64,000 nt of DNA from Eustoma russellianum. Lineage: Eukaryota > Streptophyta > Magnoliopsida > Gentianales > Gentianaceae. The stretch is taken from positions 30,947,996 through 31,011,995 of the forward strand of contig AP025043.1 in the NCBI GenBank assembly GCA_036186865.1, written 5' to 3'. A program made the translations under genes and the position numbers. A model generated the notes under the pieces. It was not told the origin of the DNA. It did not search any database and was given only the letters and a program-made list of their open reading frames with translations. The first letter of the stretch is position 1. Every line of letters starts with the position of its first letter. This document shows positions 43,309 to 55,244 of this stretch, one piece after another.

Positions 43309-44804
43309 TATAGGATCTGTATAGCACCACTAGAAGGAGGGTTGGATAGTGAGTGCAGAAAAATTGGTTTTTAAAACCTTTTAAACACAATAATTCACTT
43401 CTGAAAACAGATTCAATTTTCGGTCCTGATTTGTATTAACTAGTTGACCAGGTTGTAGACCTTCAAAAATTATGAAATTCGGTGAAAATATGCTCTCCGA
43501 TGTTTTTAATGTATCACAAAAATTTCAGATTAAAATTGTTAGTGTAACCCCTTGCAAAACCGTTTTTGCACAGATTGTGTCAATCTGTCAGAAATTGTGC
43601 TCCGAAATGAAAAATTTATTCCTATTAATTGAAAACTCTAAATGATATGAAAATTTTATGGTATGACCCTTAAGATGTGTACTTTAATGGTTGAAAAAGT
43701 TTTTTAAAATTCTCTTGGTAAGTATGTCAAACACGTTGATGTTCTCAACCTTTGCAGATCTAAGAGTCAGATTGCACTAGTCTCAAAAATATGAACGTTT
43801 TACTGACTTATACAACCTAATTGGATGAAAATTGTCACAAATGAAAGCTATGATGTGCGGCTATGTTTTTGAAAATTTTTGTGATTTTTGAAATTTTTTT
43901 CTATTTTTGTCGTGAGTATGAAAATGATGCAGAAAACTGAAAACTAAAAGTAAAAGTGCTGAAAGTAAATAACACTAAGATTTTTTTTATACTGGTTCGA
44001 TTAAATCAACCTACTCCAGCCTTCAAGGACACCTTCCTCGGTATTCACTAATCACAAATATCACTTTGACATAAGGGTGACTGAAGTTAAACACCAACTC
44101 CACCCTTTTACAATCAAAAAAAACAACAACACAGACACCACCACGGAGCGAATGAAGGTATGATCACACCTTGATCAACCTTGTAAAAAAATGAATGGAT
44201 GTGGGTGGTATGAACAAAGCCTACATATTATATGGAATATAAGAATGATATGATTGAGGATAAGAGCAAGAAAAAAGAATAAGAGAAGAAGAGAATAGTC
44301 TTGCTTGATCTTGAAAGAATGTGAACTTTGGCTTAGCCTTGTCTTGAATCATCTTGCCTTTATTTATAGGTGTGTAGCCACCCCCTAGGATGAGTTCACC
44401 CTTTAAAAATTTGTCTTGAATGCTTTGGAATATTGCCTTATATAATATGGTGACACACTTCGCCTAGTTATCACTTCATGATTAGCCGTCATTTATCCAC
44501 CTTGGTACTCTATAAAATGAGCTGGAAATTCATCCAAAAATCTAAAACACATGCTCAAATAAACACAAGTTAAGTTTCAATCAATCAAGGTGTGATTGCC
44601 CCACAATTTTGGAAGAAAATTGGAAGACATTTAAGGCAAAAAATCGGCCATCAATAGCCATGTGCTGAAATTTCAGCACTTGTTTGATTTTGAAACATTT
44701 CATGTGTGTCTTGCCTTCTTCAATGTCACCAATCACATGTGCCTTATCCTCTACCAAGCAAAGTGTCAAATAAGCTCCACCTAGGCTCCAAATGATGTGT
44801 AAGA
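43309..44804 (-). repeat. Cop-1 5' LTR, inner part
   Basis: Begins TATAGGATCTG, where the terminal TG has become TA, and is homologous to the other long copia LTRs. It is interrupted at 44804 by Cop-G and continues at 50811. A TATA box, minus strand CCTATAAATA, is at 44361-44370. Confidence 0.85.
44800..44804. repeat. Cop-G target site duplication TAAGA, left copy (right copy 50806-50810)
   Basis: TAAGA flanks Cop-G on both sides. Removing the element rejoins the Cop-1 LTR. Confidence 0.92.
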
Positions 44805-45164
44805 TGTTGAAAAAAGAGTTTGAGTGATTCACAAAATACATGATTTAAATAACGCATGTTTAAGAAATGCATTACACAATTTATTACTTGACACGTTTTT
44901 GCGACAAACTTTCCTTATATACTTTATATAACGTTTCCGTACTAACATGCCATGAAGCTATAAATCCTACATCAAATGGCAAACATTTGTTGTGTTTGAA
45001 CTATTTTCAGGTGCTATCATTAATGAACTAAACTAGTTCATTAAGTGAAGTACTTAGTTAATTAACTAAGTAGTTCATTAAAGGAAGCAATATTTGGAAA
45101 AGGCACAAAGGCAACAAGTTGAAGAAAGAAAAGTTCTCCCTTTCCTCTCCACACATATCGCACG

Positions 45165-45168
<4 letters not shown>

Positions 45169-45212
<44 letters not shown>

Positions 45213-45229
45213 GATTTTTTGAAAAAGGC

Positions 45230-45268
<39 letters not shown>

Positions 45269-45290
45269 GATTTTTTGAAAAAGGCACATA
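45169..45290. repeat. duplicated TA microsatellite unit in the Cop-G 5' LTR
   Basis: Two TA tracts (about 40 and 30 bp) are each followed by TTCAGATTTTTTGAAAAAGG and CACATACA. The 3' LTR has a single tract at about 48472-48505. Confidence 0.85.
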
Positions 45291-46158
45291 CACATTTATT
45301 CTAACGTACTACCGACACGTTATATATTTTACGTACGTATGTTAACGTCACACCACTATACTTAACTCATATTTATGAGTATATTTAGGTCTTATATCAT
45401 ATGATATAAGTCATGGTGATGACAAATATAATACGACACGTTAAAAGGTTCTAAACCAAAAATTGTCGTATCGGGCGAATAACGAAACTTTGCCAACGTG
45501 TCACGTACATGCCATAAATAGATGGCCAGCTCCTATACTTCAAAAATGACCACAAATTTCGTGGCTTACATGATATGTATATCCATAAACTCATTCCATG
45601 TTGGCACACACAAATCACCCCACATTAAGGCCAAATTGTAGAGATTCCAATTTCGATTTGCCACATGGTTTAGGCGCCACTTTAAGATCAGCCTAAGTGC
45701 CGGATATTAAAGTTTAATTTATGCATATTATGTGTAACATAATATATGTAACATGTGCAAAAAGTTGGAATTTAATTAGAGAAAAATCGGGTAATTGATA
45801 AACATCGAAAATTCGGTTTTCTACGTACACGACACATGGAACATTTTTGGCATGGCATATAACATGTATCTAGACACTTTTTACATACTTCATACATTTT
45901 AAAGTGTTCTAGAAAATTCAATTAAGGGTTGATTGGAATATACCATGTGTGTATAATTAAATGTGCACTATTTTACAAGTTTGCAAAAATAATATTCAGC
46001 ACATGCACTATCTTCATTTCACACGCCTATACAATCCATGATGGAGCATATGTGGAGCTTTTTTGGCATCTTGATTGGCCAAGAATGAAGCATACAATGT
46101 TGGTGACATAAAGAAAGGAACTACAAAAGGTAACTTTTCAAATTTTGTCACAATTGTG

Positions 46159-46515
46159 ACACATGCTGAAAATTCAGCATTTGTGTATATGGCTGGCCGA
46201 AATTCTCCCTTTAATGAGCCATATTTTGTTGTCTTGAATAATGTGGATTGATTGGAAGATAATACGGAAGTGTTTTGAATATTCTATGGAAAAAAATAAG
46301 GTGATATTTTCAAATATCACACATGCTGAAAATTTCAGCATGTGTGGATGTATGTTGGCCGATTTCTAGGCCTCATTGGTGAGCAATTTTTATTCCAAAA
46401 TTGATGAAAATATAGTGTACTAAATGGTGATTGGTTTCTTGGATTAAATCAAAGTAAACTTGGCAATATTTTGAATAAAATGCAAGTGTTACACATGCTG
46501 AAATTTCAGCATGTG
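46159..46515. repeat. three palindromes in spaced repeats of the Cop-G LTR
   Basis: Copies at 46159-46185, 46319-46345 and 46492-46515 share the core ATGCTGAAATTTCAGCAT. The last is a perfect 24-bp palindrome. Each is followed by a GGCCGA or GGCCAA stretch, so the unit is about 160-173 bp. Confidence 0.8.
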
Positions 46516-47911
46516 CAAGAAAGGATATGGCCAATTTTTTGGAAGAAATGTGTGACAATTTGTTCTCCAAATTATGTGGGATTGATTGTGAGAAAATTGG
46601 CAATATTTTTATGATTATTTTGGCACATGTTTTAAGTGTTATTCTCAGGTTTATACAGTCATCAAATGATGACAACCTTCAACCAATCAATGAGTGCCAA
46701 GTAAGCAAGAGCTTAATGATCATCCAATGAGGAGATGCCAAGTAAGGAAAGACATGTCACAATAATGCAATGCACTCTTCAAAGGACTTAGAAGATAATT
46801 TTCAAGAGAAGAATAGCATCAAGGGGGGCGGCCACATTGTTAAAAAGGAAGGAAGAGAGCAAAACAAAAACAAGAACAAGTCTTGCAATTTCAAAGATCA
46901 AAAACGTGTTCTAGCCTTCTCTTCTACACTCTCTTTCTTTCTTCTCTCTAAAAACCTATTGTACTTACATTCATATACTTGAATAGGCTTCATATAGTCC
47001 ACCACATATTCTTTATCATTGTAAAATATTAATCAAGGTGTGATCAATCTTGCACTTGCAAGGTGGTGGTGTTCGTGACAATTGTATTCTTATACAAGGT
47101 TTGTAAAGGGTTGCAGTTGGTGTGTAACTCCACCAACCCTGTGGTAAGGTGTTATTTGTGTTGTATTTTAGTGCTAACCGAGGAAGGTGTCCTCGAAGAC
47201 TAGAGTAAGTTTTTTTATAACCGAACCAGTATAAAATTCCTGTTGTCATTTACTTTCAGCACTTACTTTCTGTTTCAACACTGTTTATCGTGTTTAATCA
47301 CGTTAGTAAAAATAGTAAACGAATTTCAAAAATTACGACTTTCTAGAATCATAGCCATACGTCCCAAGGTTCTTTTGGCGCAAGTTTTAACCCTTTTGGA
47401 CAAGTATAAGTCATCCAAACGTCCAAAGTTCTGAGACTAGTATAGTCTGATTTTCAGGCTTGCAAAGGTTGAGACTTTGATCATATTTGACTAACTTCTC
47501 AAAAGACTTTTTCAAAACTGTTTCAACCCATTTAAATATATCTAATAAGGGGTTAGTATTTAAATTTTCAGAGCATTTGGAGTTACGTACAAATAGGAAT
47601 TAATTTTTCAAATCAGACTACCTTTTCTGGCAGATTTGCGCAATCTGACCACCAATGATTTTTTAAGGGGTTAAAGGTTGAATTTTAATCTGAAATTTTT
47701 AGGAGATACTCAGAAAATCTGAGGCTAAGTTCTCTCCAAAGTTTAGAATTTTTGAAGACCTGCAACACAGTTTTCAAAACATTTTAAAACTAGTCCTGAA
47801 AACAGAAACTGTTTTCAGAAGTTGAGTTCTTGGTTTAAAACTATTTTAAAAATCACATTTTCCACACCAATTATTCAACCCCCCTTCTAGTGGTGCCTTG
47901 CAGATCCTACA

Positions 47912-48125
47912 TTTCCATCCTTACATGCATTTTTGATTTCATTTCCAAAATAAAGGGGGAAAGGGAGTGCATGATTTAAGGGGGAGCGAGAGTGATTGAT
48001 TGCAAAAATCAAGGGAGGAGAGAATTCAAAATTCAAAATTTGAATTTGTGCACGATTGGAGGGGGAGAGGTTAAATTTAAATCGTGAACTAAGGTTATTT
48101 CGTAAATCATCAAAAGAGGGAAGAT
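47912..48125 (+). other. Cop-G internal remnant with five purine tracts
   Basis: Purine runs at about 47952-47967, 47978-47991, 48011-48022, 48058-48070 and 48113-48125; the last abuts the 3' LTR and is the polypurine tract. There is no primer site next to the 5' LTR (sequence starts TTTCCATCC). Confidence 0.85.
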
Positions 48126-48469
48126 TGTTGAGAAAAAGAGTTTGAGTGATTCACAAAATACATGATTTAAACAACTCGTGTTTAAGAAATGCATGACACA
48201 ATTTATTACTTGACACGTTTTTTTGACAAACTAGTATATATAATGTTGCCGTACTAACAAGCCATGAAGCTTTAAAGCTTACATCAAATAGCAAACATTT
48301 TTTGTGTTTGAACTATTTTCAGGTGCCACCATTAATGAACTAACTAGTTCATTAAGTGAAGTACTTAGTTAAATGAACTAAGTAGTTCATTAAATGGAGA
48401 TATATTTGGAGAAGGCATAATGGCAACAAACATGGAAATGGAAAGTCTCCTTCCACTCCTCATTCACAC

Positions 48470-48508
<39 letters not shown>

Positions 48509-50805
48509 GATTTTTTATAAAAAGGCACAATACACATATATTCCGACGTACTACCGACACGTTACATATATTACGAACGTACATCAACGTCACACCATTA
48601 TACTTATCTCATATTTATGAGTATATTCAGGTCTTATAACATATCTTATAAGTCATGGTGATGACAAAATTATTACGACACATTACAAGGTTCTAAACCG
48701 AAAATTGTCGTATCGAGTGACTAACGAAACTTTGCCAACGTGTCACGTACTTGCCATAAATAGATGTCCAGCCCATATACTATAAAAGGAGCCAAAAATT
48801 TCGTGGCTTACATGGTATATTCATCCATAGAATCATTCTATGTTGGCACACACAAATCACCCCCAATTAAGGCTAAATTGTGGAGATTCCAAATTAAATT
48901 TTTAACCACATGGGGCGCCTACTTTTGTCAGAAATTAGAGCTGAATATTCAATTTATTTTATGTATATTATATGTGACATAATATATATAACATGTACAA
49001 GAAGTTTGAATTTAATCAGAGAAAAATCGCATAATCGACAAAAGTCGAAAATTCGGTTTTCTACGAACACAACACGTGGAACATTTTTGGCATGACATGT
49101 AACATGTATCTAGACACTTTTTACGTATTCAATACATATTAAAGTGTAATAGAATATTCAAATTAGGGCTGATTGGAATATACCATACATGTATAATTGT
49201 GCAATATTTGACGAAGTTTACAAAAGTGAAATTCAGCACATGCTCAAGACTTATCGCACGTCTATCTCAGCCTTGGTGGAGCTTATGTGGAGCTTAGTTG
49301 GCACCTCAATTGGTGGAGAATAATCCACACAAGGTTAGCAACATAATGGAGGGAGCTACACAAGGTAACAATTCAAACTTTCTAGCAAATGTAACACATG
49401 GTGAAAATTCAGCATATGATAATATATGTGGCCGATTTTTTGGTCAATGGAGATCAAATTTGCTTCCAAATTTGTAGGGATTAATTGTTGAATATTTGGC
49501 AATTTTTAAAACCTTATTTGTCACATGTTTTGGATGTTAATCTCAGATTTTTAAAGCTACTAAATGGTGACAAGGTTGGATCAATCATGAAGTGCCAAGT
49601 AAGCAAAGCCAAGACATTCATCCAATCAAGTTGTGCCAAGTAAGCAAGATGGTGTCACATCTACACAGGACATTTTTCCAAGGACATAAAAGAGAATTCT
49701 GAAGGTGAAGAAAAGCCCTAGGGGGCCGGCCAAGACTAAATAAAAAGAAGAGAAGAGAGCCACACAAATGCAAGACAACTCTCATAATTTCCAAAGTGCA
49801 AAAAGACTCTCTCCTCCCTTCTTCTACATTTCTTTCTTCTTCTCCTCCTCTCAAGCCTATTGTACTCATATTCAAACATATTCAATAGGCTTTGTTCATA
49901 CCACCATACACGCCTCATTGTTGTAAAAGGTTGATCAAGATGTGATCAAACCTTCATCCGTTTAGTGGTGGTGTTCGTGATTGTGTGATTTCTTGTAACG
50001 TTTGTTTAAGGACGGAGTTGGTGTGTAACTCCAGCAACCCTTGTGTTAAGGTGTTTTTTTGTGATTAGTGATAACCTAGGAAGGTGTCCTCGAAGACTGG
50101 AGTAGGTTGTGTTAATTGAACCAGTATAAAATTCTCAGTGTTATTACTTTCAGCATTTTACTTTTAGTTTCCAGCACTTTGCATCGTTTTCATTGCAATA
50201 GTAAAAATATCAACGAATTTCAAAAATTTGAAAACTTTCCAGAAACATAGCCACACCTCTTAAGTTTCATAGCGCAAGTTTCAACCCATTTGGACAACTA
50301 TAAGTCAATCAAACGTTAATAGATCTGAGACTAGTACAATCTGATTTTCAGACTTGCAAAGGTTGAGAACATCAATGTATTTGACATACTTTCCAAAGTA
50401 ATTTTTAAAAACTGTTTCAAAACATTAAAATAAATACCTTAAGGGGCTTGTCTTTAAATTTTCAAACCATTTGGAGTCTCCAATCAATTGGAATAAAATT
50501 TTCAAATCGGAGTACGGTTTCTGGTAGATTTGCGCAATCTGACCACAAACAATTTTTTAAAGGGCTAGAGGTTGAATTTTAATCTGAAATTTTTAGGGAT
50601 ACTCAGAACATTGGATAGTAGAATCTCTCCAAATTTTAGAATTTTTGAAGATCTGTAACCTGGTCTTTAAACGTTTCAAATCAGGAACTAAAAACAGAAA
50701 CTATTTTCAGAAGTTAGGTTTTTGGGTCAAAACATTTTAAAAACCAAATTTTCCGTACCTACTATTCAAACTCCCCCCTTTCTAGTGGTGCAATACAGTC
50801 CTACA
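48126..50805 (+). repeat. Cop-G 3' LTR (2,680 bp)
   Basis: TGTTGAGAAAAAGAG to ACAGTCCTACA. Shorter than the 5' LTR mainly because of fewer microsatellite and palindrome-unit copies. Palindromic TTAATGAACTA with TAGTTCATTAA near 48332-48355. Confidence 0.9.
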
Positions 50806-50810
50806 TAAGA

Positions 50811-51949
50811 GGTGCGTATATCACCTGCACCATGTGTTGAATTCTCTTTTGGTAAACTTTGTCAAATAATGATGCATAATCTTCACACACATAGTAAATT
50901 ATGATCAACCCTTAATTGATTTTTCTAGAATACTCCAATATGTCTTCGATGTGTAAAAAGCGTCTAGATACATGTTACATCAAGACAAAAACATTCCATG
51001 TATCCATAAGTGTCAAAAAGCGAATTTTCGACTTTCGTCAATTACGTGATTTTTCTCCGATTAATCTCAAACTTCTTAGACATGTAATATATGTTACGTC
51101 ACATATAATATACATAAAATAGAGTGTATTTTCAACTCCTATGGCTGAGGTTAAAAATGCCATGTGCTTGAAAAAGTTTGAGTCTGAATTTTCCACAAAT
51201 CGAGCCAAATTGTGGGTGATTGATGTGTGTAAACATGGTATGAATTTGGGGCTGATTTTGACAATTGGAGCACAAAGTTTCTGAGTATGTTGAGTGTATA
51301 TAGGCTGGCCATCTTTATATGGTAAGTACGTGGCATGTCGGTGAAGGTTCAATAGTCACCCGATACGACAATTTTCGGTTTATAGCCTCGTGACATGTCA
51401 TTATAATTTTGATAGCAATATGATTTGTAATATATGATATAAGACCTGTATATACTCATAAATATGATGTGTATATGGTGGTGTGATGTCGATGTACGTT
51501 TATGATATATATGACGTGTCGGTGGAACGTCGATATATAAGTATATAGTTTGTCGAAAAAATATGTATATATATATATATGCCGTGTCTATAGGTATGGA
51601 AAGAAAACTTTCCATTCTGAATTTGTTGCCAAGTAGTTGTTTCCAAATATATCTCCTTGAGTACTTCATTTAATGAAGTAGTAAGTTTATCTTCTTAAGC
51701 ACTTCATTTAATAAACTAGTTTAGTTCATTAATCATGGCACCTGAAAATAGTATAAACACAACAAATGTTTGCCATATGATGTAAGATTTAACGCTTCAT
51801 GGCACGTTTGTATGACAACAATATTTATAAACATGTGAAGCATTTTTATCACGTACATATATCAAGTAACACTTAATTCATGCATTTCGTAAACACGTAA
51901 GATTTAAATCATGAATTTTCAAATCACTTAAACCTCAATTTCTGAACAA
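50811..51949 (-). repeat. Cop-1 5' LTR, outer part
   Basis: Continues the LTR interrupted at 44804; corresponds to the right half of the Cop-E LTR (from about 57125). Ends TTTCTGAACA. The bases AATGA at 51950-51954 would be the target copy; the partner is lost. Confidence 0.85.
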
Positions 51950-52946
51950 ATGAGTCACCGTTAGTAATATTATTTATGATGTAGTAATATATTTGGAACA
52001 TTAGGATTCATATTTGTGCATGTGACTATATGGGGGATCATTCCGCTACTATGATGATGTCATTTGTATGCAAGGTAAAAGTGCTATAGCCATTGAAAAT
52101 GTCCTGTTTTGAATGTTTATGAAAATGTTATGATTCGGCATGTTTATGGAAAAATGGATACGGACATCATGATTGATCTTTCATCGTTATGAAATTATTA
52201 AGGCATCGTTTTTAAAGCCATCGCATCGTAAGAATATAGCATATAAATTGATTAGGAGTGAATTCGGGCATATAGTGAATAAGAATAAGTATAATGTTGT
52301 CTTAGACCTTGAATTGAGACAATAAGGATGGACATGTATAAGTGGCGTTTTCATGGACTTAAATAGAAGGAAGATGTTCACCCTGTTGATGATGTTAATT
52401 ATGTATGTGTTACATGTTGTATGATTGTACTTATGGTATGCCACTTTACTTGTTGAAAATGGAGACGTGATATGTTATATTCTTTATTCACGTATTATTA
52501 CTTTTATAGCCCCGTCAACACATGTATGATCCACATGATGAATCCGGAAGGATTACTTGCCGAGCGATTCGTGTTATCGATCATACCTGCCTTTATAAAC
52601 ATTGCAAAGAACATGGATTACGACACGGGATTTATAGAGGACGAGTCCCGTATAGTTTACCCATGAGTGAAGTAGGCTAGGAGCTTATCTTTAGACGTAT
52701 TAGACATTCTGATTATGATGTACTTAGTATATTTTGGGACGTTGGTACAATATGACTTGTACGGATTTATGATGTAATGTAATGTATACATGTTGATTGT
52801 AGTTTTTTTACCTTTATGTTGCTTCCGCTATATCGATCTATATTTTATGTTGACATACACATAAATGGTATCGACGCCTTGTAGTTCTCGTAGCAGAGTA
52901 GGATGAGTGAACCGTGCTAAGACCTTAGCTTGGGTGGGGCACTACA
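51950..52946 (+). repeat. gypsy-type LTR fragment
   Basis: Related to the gypsy-3 LTR: GACTATATGG near 52025, AGTGCTATAGCCAT near 52081, TTGCTTCCGCTATATCGA near 52820, ending GGGGCACTACA at 52946. No primer site or polypurine tract adjoins, so it may be a solo LTR cut on the left by Cop-1. Confidence 0.7.
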
Positions 52947-53280
52947 TCATTGGTGTACTTACACTCCTTCCATAATCGAACTTGCATTTCATGAGATGAT
53001 CCTTGCAATATTTTGTTTGAAAGGTGTACACTCAATCCTTAGTTTACTTGATTCGAAGCCCAATGAAATAGTTGAGCTCATCCATCATCTTCGTCTCAAA
53101 TTCTTCTTCTATTAGCTTAGCAAAGTTCTTACAAAAAGAATCATAAATAGCACCGAATACAATAGCATCAACATATATTTGAGCAAGTAAATGACTTCTA
53201 CTTTGTTCTTTAACAAACAAGGTAGTCTCAACTTTTTCTCTTAAAAAACCATTATTGAGAACTTCCTATATTACCTAGAC
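52947..53280 (-). pseudogene. copia RT relic (Cop-H)
   Basis: Not an open frame, but the minus strand reads VLNNGFLREKVETTLFVK, then LLAQIYVDAIVFGAIYDS (YVDD changed to YVDA), EEFETKMMDELNYFIGLRIK, a stop, and KYCKDHLMKCKFDYG to VSTPM. These are the palm and following motifs of copia RT. The gypsy LTR at 52946 cuts it on the left. Upstream, 53281-53366, nothing is recognisable. Confidence 0.75.
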
Positions 53281-53361
53281 TGTGCCCCCTACTTGAATTG
53301 AAGCAACCATGTCATAACTTCCAAATGGTAATCATAAGGCATTTTATTTTATTTTTTATTT

Positions 53362-53366
53362 AAGCG
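53362..53366. repeat. Cop-D target site duplication AAGCG, left copy (right copy AAGAG, 63049-63053)
   Basis: Four of five bases agree, as expected for an old duplication. Confidence 0.7.
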
Positions 53367-53555
53367 TGTCTGAAAGAATCAAATCAAATATGTGATCGTA
53401 TCCTAACGACTTATGTCCAGATTCGTATCGTATCATATCATATCATTCTATATTTATTGTAATTAAATATATATCATTGATAATGTGTAGACTAAATATA
53501 AATATGAATTGTGTACTATTCTACAAATCAATAAAATATGACTTCTATTTCTACA
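53367..53555 (+). repeat. Cop-D 5' LTR (189 bp)
   Basis: TGTCTGAAAGAATCAAATC to ATTTCTACA, matching 62848-63048. Both share CCTAACGACTTATGT and ATCGTATCATATCATAT. Confidence 0.88.
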
Positions 53556-53567
53556 TGGTTTCGACTA
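53556..53567 (+). other. Cop-D primer binding site, degenerate
   Basis: TGGTTTCGACTA directly after the LTR; TGGTATCAGAGC is the expected sequence. Confidence 0.7.
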
Positions 53568-53568
53568 G

Positions 53569-54007
53569 TTGCATAACTTCATGGGGGGCTCGGAGACTGT
53601 CAAACAAGGACAAGTAGATGGCGCTACCGGGCATACTGCTAATGACATTAAAAAGAATGAAACATCGGGTCCCACTAGTGATCCTCTTTCTATGAGTGTT
53701 CTTCTAGAGGTAAGTGAAGTTTTCACTGATGACGTATTAATCGATAATGAACCTACTACTTTACATAGTCTAGAAGGTCTTGATGTCCCTTCTGAGCAGC
53801 AGGTTGGGGTTCTTCCTGCCAGAGTAAACAGATGGGTGCCACCATGAAGGTACTCGCCAGAACGCACGACCGAGTCCTTGAGGTATCCGATAAATTTGCC
53901 TCAAGGAGACACTACCACGAACACTACCATGATCCAGTCCTTGAAGAGTATTATTTACTTCTCTCTACCTCGAGACACTACCACGAACAGTCGAGGAAGC
54001 TAACAAA
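53569..54007 (+). pseudogene. Cop-D gag start joined to integrase-RT linker
   Basis: The open frame begins MHNFMGGSETVKQGQVDG right after the primer site, where gag starts in such elements. It then passes into SEVFTDDVLIDNEPTTLHSL and VNRWVPP, after which frameshifted pieces (RYSPERTT, RYPINLPQGD) match the linker before copia RT. Gag core, protease and integrase must have been deleted. A tandem CACTACCACGAACA motif occurs at about 53911-53980. The exact deletion point is not visible. Confidence 0.65.
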
Positions 54008-55244
54008 AGACCAGAGTGGTGAGAAGCAATGAATGTAGAAAGGGAGGCGTCGAAAAAAATGGGACGTAGGAGAAATGTGTGTTACCAAAAAAGGAAAAAC
54101 CTGTAGGGCGCCGGTTGATTTTCATGATCAAGAACAAGGCGGATGGAACAGTCTAATGATACAAGGAAAGACTAGTGGCAAAAGGGTGCACGCAGACTTA
54201 TGAAATTGATTATTCAGAGAAATTTTCTCCAATAAAAAAGATCGACAGATCAGAGTTTTGTTATTGGTAGCGGCAAATAAGGATTGGTCTCTTCACCAGT
54301 TTGATGTAAAAAAAGCCTTTTTAGACGGAGAGTTAAAGGAAGAAGTTAATGTAAAGGCACTTCTTTTTTTTCTGAGAAGAGTTTCGGGATAATGAGGTCT
54401 ACCGACTTTAAAATGCCTTTTATGGACTAAAACAGTATCCGCGTGCATGGTTTAAAAGGTTTACACTGGTTATGAAACATAGTGGGTACAATCAAAGAAA
54501 CACAAATGAAACTCTCTTCTTCAAGCATTGTGGGAAGCTGATAACTTGTCTAATTATCTATCTAGATGATATGATTATTACAGGAAGTGATCAGGAAGAG
54601 ATGACAGAGCTTCGGAAGAGGCGGTTTGCCAAATTTGAAATGAAGGACCTACGAGGACTCAAGTACTTCTTATAAATTGAGGTTCTTCGATCTAAGAAAG
54701 GGATCTTCATATCACAAAGGAAGTACGTTCTTGACTTACTAAAGGAGGTTGGGATGCTAGACTGCAAACCAAGCGAGGTTCCAATGGCAAGAAACCTGAA
54801 ATTAAGAGTCACAGAAGGAGCACCGCAAGTACACCGTGAAAAGTATCAAAGATTGGTGGAAAGACTAATCTATTTGTCTCATACACGACTAGACATTGAC
54901 TATGCCGTCGGGGTTGTAAGTCAGTTCATGCACAAAAAGCAAGTAGAGCATCTGTAGGTTGTCATTCGTATTATAAGATACCTGAAGGGCTCTCCAGGAC
55001 GCAGAATATTTTTCAGAAAACATTCTCATCAGGATGTTAAGGGATATATCGACGCGTACTAGGCATGCAATCCGAATGATAGGAGGTATACTTCATGGTA
55101 TTTTGGGCTATGTTGGCGGAAATTTAATCACGTGGAGGAGAAAGAAATAGAAAGTGGTTGCATTGTCAAGTGTAGAGACAGAGTTCAGAGGAATTGATAA
55201 GGGAGTCATGGAGGTCCTGTGGCTGAAGAAGCTGCTGCAATAGT
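54008..55244 (+). pseudogene. Cop-D reverse transcriptase and RNase H start
   Basis: RT begins in several frames with KADGTV, ERLVAKGCTQTYEIDYSEKFSPIKK and LHQFDVKKAFLDGELKEEV. From 54472 an open frame carries LIIYLDDMIITGSD, the YxDD box, and FEMKDLRGLKYFL. After a stop, GIFISQRKYVLDLLKEVGMLD and RLVERLIYLSHTRLDIDYAVGVVSQFMH follow. The RNase H region is decayed (SSVETEFRG, EVLWLKKLLQ). Cop-E interrupts after LLQ; a TAG stands where a glutamate codon is expected. RT and RNase H would copy and degrade element RNA; this copy is dead. Confidence 0.86.
55240..55244. repeat. Cop-E target site duplication ATAGT, left copy (right copy 62582-62586)
   Basis: Perfect 5-bp match. Joining the flanks restores the RNase H reading (LLQ, stop, LGFP). 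Confidence 0.93.

Larger units (their letters stand above)
44805..47911 (+). repeat. Cop-G 5' LTR (3,107 bp)
   Basis: TGTTGAAAAAAGAG to GCAGATCCTACA. Contains TA microsatellites (45169-45208 and 45234-45263), the 20-bp palindrome at 45391-45410, and three spaced copies of the ATGCTGAAA/TTTCAGCAT palindrome (46159, 46319, 46492). Confidence 0.9.
44805..50805 (+). mobile_element. Cop-G: LTR pair with a 214-bp internal region
   Basis: Two plus-orientation LTRs (44805-47911 and 48126-50805) flank only 214 bp, with exact TAAGA duplications outside. The internal piece consists of the 3' untranslated, purine-tract-rich end of the family; primer site, gag and pol are missing. It therefore arose from a longer element by deletion, either before insertion (by template switching) or after. 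Confidence 0.9.
26062..51949 (-). mobile_element. Cop-1: Ty1/copia element spread over 26 kb by nested insertions
   Basis: Read on the minus strand: 5' LTR (43309-44804 plus 50811-51949, split by Cop-G), primer site, coiled-coil linker ORF, protease and pre-integrase (41965-43294), then integrase, RT and the start of RNase H (28416 down to about 26062). Cop-A lies between 28417 and 41964. When Cop-A and one GTCCT copy are removed the WHRRLGHIGIS motif of the pre-integrase domain reads without a break, which shows the two halves are one element. The end of RNase H and the 3' LTR are missing: LINE-2 starts at 26061. The Gag core with zinc knuckle is absent between primer site and coiled coil. 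Confidence 0.85.
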
